From positions 54,172-60,052 of the forward strand of contig JAAVAM010000046.1 of the NCBI GenBank assembly GCA_014804085.1: a stretch of DNA of 5,881 nt, in the 5' to 3' direction. The position numbers and the translations under genes were made by a program. Positions 5,615 to 5,881 of the stretch are shown one piece after another. Each line of letters opens with the position of its first letter. The stretch's first letter is position 1. The DNA is from Treponema sp. (lineage in GTDB: Bacteria > Spirochaetota > Spirochaetia > Treponematales > Treponemataceae). The notes under the pieces were generated by a model. The model did not search any database. It was not told where the DNA came from and saw nothing but the letters and a program-made list of their open reading frames with translations.

Positions 5615-5881
5615 CTACTGCCTTGCGGTGTATGATGATTGTGCAGGGGGTAGCGCACCAAGTCGGGGGTCGTCTTCAGCGATGACCCCCGAAGTTTTTA
5701 TGCGCAGCAACAGCATTTCGTGCCGTTTTTCCAAATAAATGTACACGTTCCCCGCCAGATCGACCGTCTTTTTGCCCGCGTCCTGCTGCTTGCGGATATT
5801 CCCGATTTCCCGCATCATCTCGTTTATGGCAAACTGGCGGTTCACGTCGCCCGTCACGTACAGCAGCACGTCCTTGCCCTG
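5615..5881 (-). CDS. Unrecognised protein, C-terminal fragment (5' part beyond the right edge)
   Basis: An open frame of 89 codons reaches the window edge (it begins ...QGKDVLLYVTGDVN) and ends at TAG 5615-5617. A GTG at 5869 could be a start, but the frame stays open upstream and no Shine-Dalgarno is visible before it, so I read this as the tail of a longer gene. Residues up to about 66 look like real protein: alternating hydrophobic and charged residues, with a likely helix (INEMMREIGNIRKQQDAGKK) and a beta-rich stretch (VDLAGNVYIYLEKRHEMLLL). No signal peptide, membrane helix or known motif is seen, and I do not recognise the family. The last ~23 residues differ in character (Pro/Ala/Asp-rich, GVIAEDDPRLGALPPAQ) and are encoded by a hairpin-forming sequence, so the native C-terminus may have been altered. 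It is minus-strand like the operon but separated from it by a promoter and repeats. Confidence 0.6.
   Translation of the reverse strand, partial: QGKDVLLYVTGDVNRQFAINEMMREIGNIRKQQDAGKKTVDLAGNVYIYLEKRHEMLLLRIKTSGVIAEDDPRLGALPPAQSSYTARQ
5663..5692. repeat. Strong GC-rich inverted repeat inside the partial gene (terminator-like on the plus strand)
   Basis: Arms CGGGGGTCGTC (5664-5674) and GATGACCCCCG (5681-5691) pair over 11 bp with a single G-T wobble around the loop TTCAGC; T5663-A5692 adds a twelfth pair. On the plus strand TTTTT follows three bases later (5695-5699), the shape of an intrinsic terminator, yet the only gene here is on the minus strand, where no T run follows. It may instead be a palindromic repeat element inserted in the reading frame. 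Confidence 0.65.

Noticed and set aside
5192..5738. Plus-strand open frames reading through the 22-bp repeats as Lys-Phe-Leu-Gly-Phe and Lys-Val-Pro-x-Phe-Leu-Pro peptides
   Set aside because: The repeat period is 22 bp, so the peptides arise from frame-shifted readings of a DNA-level repeat; no start site or family supports a gene.

Overview
The window holds most of one efflux-pump operon, all on the minus strand, plus the 3' end of an unrelated minus-strand gene at the right edge. Transcription runs right to left: a repressor (4054-5322), a TolC-type outer-membrane channel (2657-4057), a lipoprotein periplasmic adaptor (1708-2637) and the N-terminal half of an RND inner-membrane transporter (1-1679, cut by the left edge). 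The genes overlap by 4 bases or are 19-28 bases apart. This is a complete tripartite drug/proton antiporter with its own regulator as first gene.

Organism: a diderm bacterium of roughly 50% GC. The adaptor lacks the alpha-helical hairpin of AcrA-like proteins, as is known for BesA of Borrelia burgdorferi. The channel-adaptor-transporter order is that of the Borrelia besCAB genes. The adaptor's lipobox is also compatible with spirochaetes. I infer a spirochaete, most likely a mid-GC Treponema, but nothing here proves it.

Right side: bases 5323-5614 form the control and intergenic region. From left to right it contains a perfect 20-bp palindrome touching the repressor start, a promoter with a perfect TTGACA -35 box, a terminator-like inverted repeat, and a five-unit array of 22-bp direct repeats (5445-5555). 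I see nothing in 5556-5614. An unrecognised partial gene follows (5615-5881), with a strong GC-rich hairpin inside its last codons.

Most notable are: (1) the repressor is double, with two complete TetR-type DNA-binding/ligand halves in one 422-residue chain; (2) a run of eight G (C on the coding strand) lies at the junction of the two halves, and loss or gain of one base would end the protein just after the first half, making this a candidate phase-variation switch for efflux; (3) the adaptor has no hairpin; (4) the operator overlaps the predicted transcription start and the ribosome-binding position; (5) the 22-bp repeat array and the in-gene hairpin look like dispersed non-coding elements.
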